Part shown: one piece after another, positions 33,051 through 33,746 of the stretch
How the letters are laid out: each line of letters starts with the position of its first letter
How positions within the stretch are numbered: the stretch's first letter is position 1
Origin: Mariniphaga sp.
GTDB taxonomy: Bacteria > Bacteroidota > Bacteroidia > Bacteroidales > Prolixibacteraceae
NCBI GenBank assembly: GCA_010906965.1
Contig: JAAFHB010000027.1
Coordinates: 1-33,746, forward strand
Reading direction: 5' to 3'
DNA: 33,746 nucleotides
Notes under the pieces: model-generated
What the model was told of the DNA's origin: nothing
The model's input: the letters and a program-made list of their open reading frames with translations, nothing else
The model's database searches: none
Translations under genes and position numbers: made by a program

Positions 33051-33746
33051 CTATCTTCTGATGCTGATCTGAATGGCATTTTTAATCGGATGATCGGCAA
33101 CAAGTACAAGGTATCCGCCTCCACCTGCACCGGATATTTTCCATCCCAGTGATTCTGATTGGTATTGACTGATCTGCTCAAGAATATAAGGATTAACCAT
33201 GTGTGGAAACATGGCAATTTGGGCTTCGAATGATTTTTTAAACCAGTTGCCAAATGCTGTTAAATCCTGATCGGCTATGGCTTGCCAGGCACCAGCAGCA
33301 GCATCGGCAAGCCGTTTTGCTCCTTCTTCGTTGATAATTGTGTCTGATAGAACATTGTATCCCTGTTCGCGTGGCGAGAGGTTGATAAACCATAAATGTT
33401 TTTCAATCCAGGCAAGTGTCGCTTCATCTGTAACTGACGAAATCTTTTCGGGCCAGTAATTTCCTGACGGATAATCAAGCCGGTTAACTCCCGGGTATAC
33501 GATTCCTATCGAATCCTGAGAACCGCTCACATAGCTGGTTCCCGGAGGATTTTCAACACAGAAAAGCGTCCTGGCCAGTTTCTCCTTATCTCCTTCCGGA
33601 ATATCGGATTGCCAAAGATCAATCGCTTTCGCGCGCGTGCTACTCGACATGCCCGATCTGTCATTAAACTCAATTTCAGGTTCAATCGAGATCGTGATCA
33701 CAGGGCCTGGATGGTATTTCGAGACAAATGGCTGATCCAGCCATCC
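33051..33746 (-). CDS. GHMP-family sugar kinase, N-terminus cut by the window edge
   Basis: The frame is open to the right edge: the codons before 33701 read GWLDQPFVSKYHPGP and join smoothly to VITISIEPEIEFNDRS. The gene therefore continues beyond the window, and the GTG at 33701 is not its start. At least 231 residues are visible. GHMP features are the substrate loop GWLDQP near the start, SGMSSSTRAKAI (the phosphate-loop region, atypical) and the C-terminal KISGAGGGGYLVLVAD. The substrate is uncertain; heptose-7-phosphate, fucose or another sugar kinase is possible. The nearby rfbA and rfbC genes favour a role in nucleotide-sugar or surface-glycan synthesis. Confidence 0.75.
   Translation of the reverse strand, partial: GWLDQPFVSKYHPGPVITISIEPEIEFNDRSGMSSSTRAKAIDLWQSDIPEGDKEKLARTLFCVENPPGTSYVSGSQDSIGIVYPGVNRLDYPSGNYWPEKISSVTDEATLAWIEKHLWFINLSPREQGYNVLSDTIINEEGAKRLADAAAGAWQAIADQDLTAFGNWFKKSFEAQIAMFPHMVNPYILEQISQYQSESLGWKISGAGGGGYLVLVADHPIKNAIQISIRR

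Noticed and set aside
33699-33701. GTG as the start of the GHMP kinase
   Set aside because: The frame is open to the window edge and upstream codons (GWLDQPF) look like genuine GHMP sequence.

Overview
The window looks like ordinary chromosome from a member of the Bacteroidota, most likely in or near the Marinilabiliales/Bacteroidales. The evidence is the moderate A+T content, TAnnTTTG-type promoter boxes, weak Shine-Dalgarno sequences, and lineage-typical genes: a large three-domain IspG of about 617 residues, a GldA-like ABC ATPase, a long MetK, a CarboxypepD_reg-type small secreted protein, a bacterial 'auxin-responsive GH3' protein and a four-helix-bundle (S23-type) gene remnant. Placement below phylum is inference.

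Layout. 1-4331: the last codons of an unknown gene, then a large SWIM-SNF2 helicase fusion flanked on both sides by a degenerate ~80-bp direct repeat. 4332-7181: a secreted C1B-type cysteine peptidase (-), then an overlapping pair (+) of a small secreted beta-sandwich protein and a membrane-anchored unknown. 7234-7551: a bidirectional terminator, a tRNA-Asn(GUU) gene and two decayed tandem copies of it whose loops carry short palindromes. 7663-14082: PfkB sugar/nucleoside kinase (+), secreted GH3 beta-glucosidase (-), TyrS (-), secreted class I glutamine-amidotransferase-like hydrolase (+), CvpA (-). 14197-16371: GH3-auxin-type acyl-adenylase-like protein and deoxynucleoside kinase (+).

16677-23222 is a complete histidine-to-glutamate pathway on the + strand: hutH, hutU, hutI, then a bifunctional formiminotransferase-cyclodeaminase. 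The last gene is separated from hutI by a decayed DUF1016/YhcG-type nuclease fragment. 23293-25766 (-) holds metK and gldA; ispG (+) diverges from gldA. 27698-28043 contains an AG-rich microrepeat and a decayed four-helix-bundle gene. 28044-33746 (-) is a cell-envelope block: GHMP kinase (cut by the window edge), VanZ-like protein, rfbA, rfbC, a lipoprotein and a class A penicillin-binding protein (PBP1A type).

I found no CRISPR array, complete insertion sequence, prophage or defence island. The most unusual signal is the decayed tRNA-Asn array, in which hairpins sharing TCCCGAA/TTCGGGA arms sit exactly where the D loop and anticodon loop should be. The next most interesting points are two gene fossils hidden in 'empty' gaps, microrepeats that start at gene stop codons, and a stem-forming leader before metK. 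All functional assignments rest on motif reading by eye; no database search was run.
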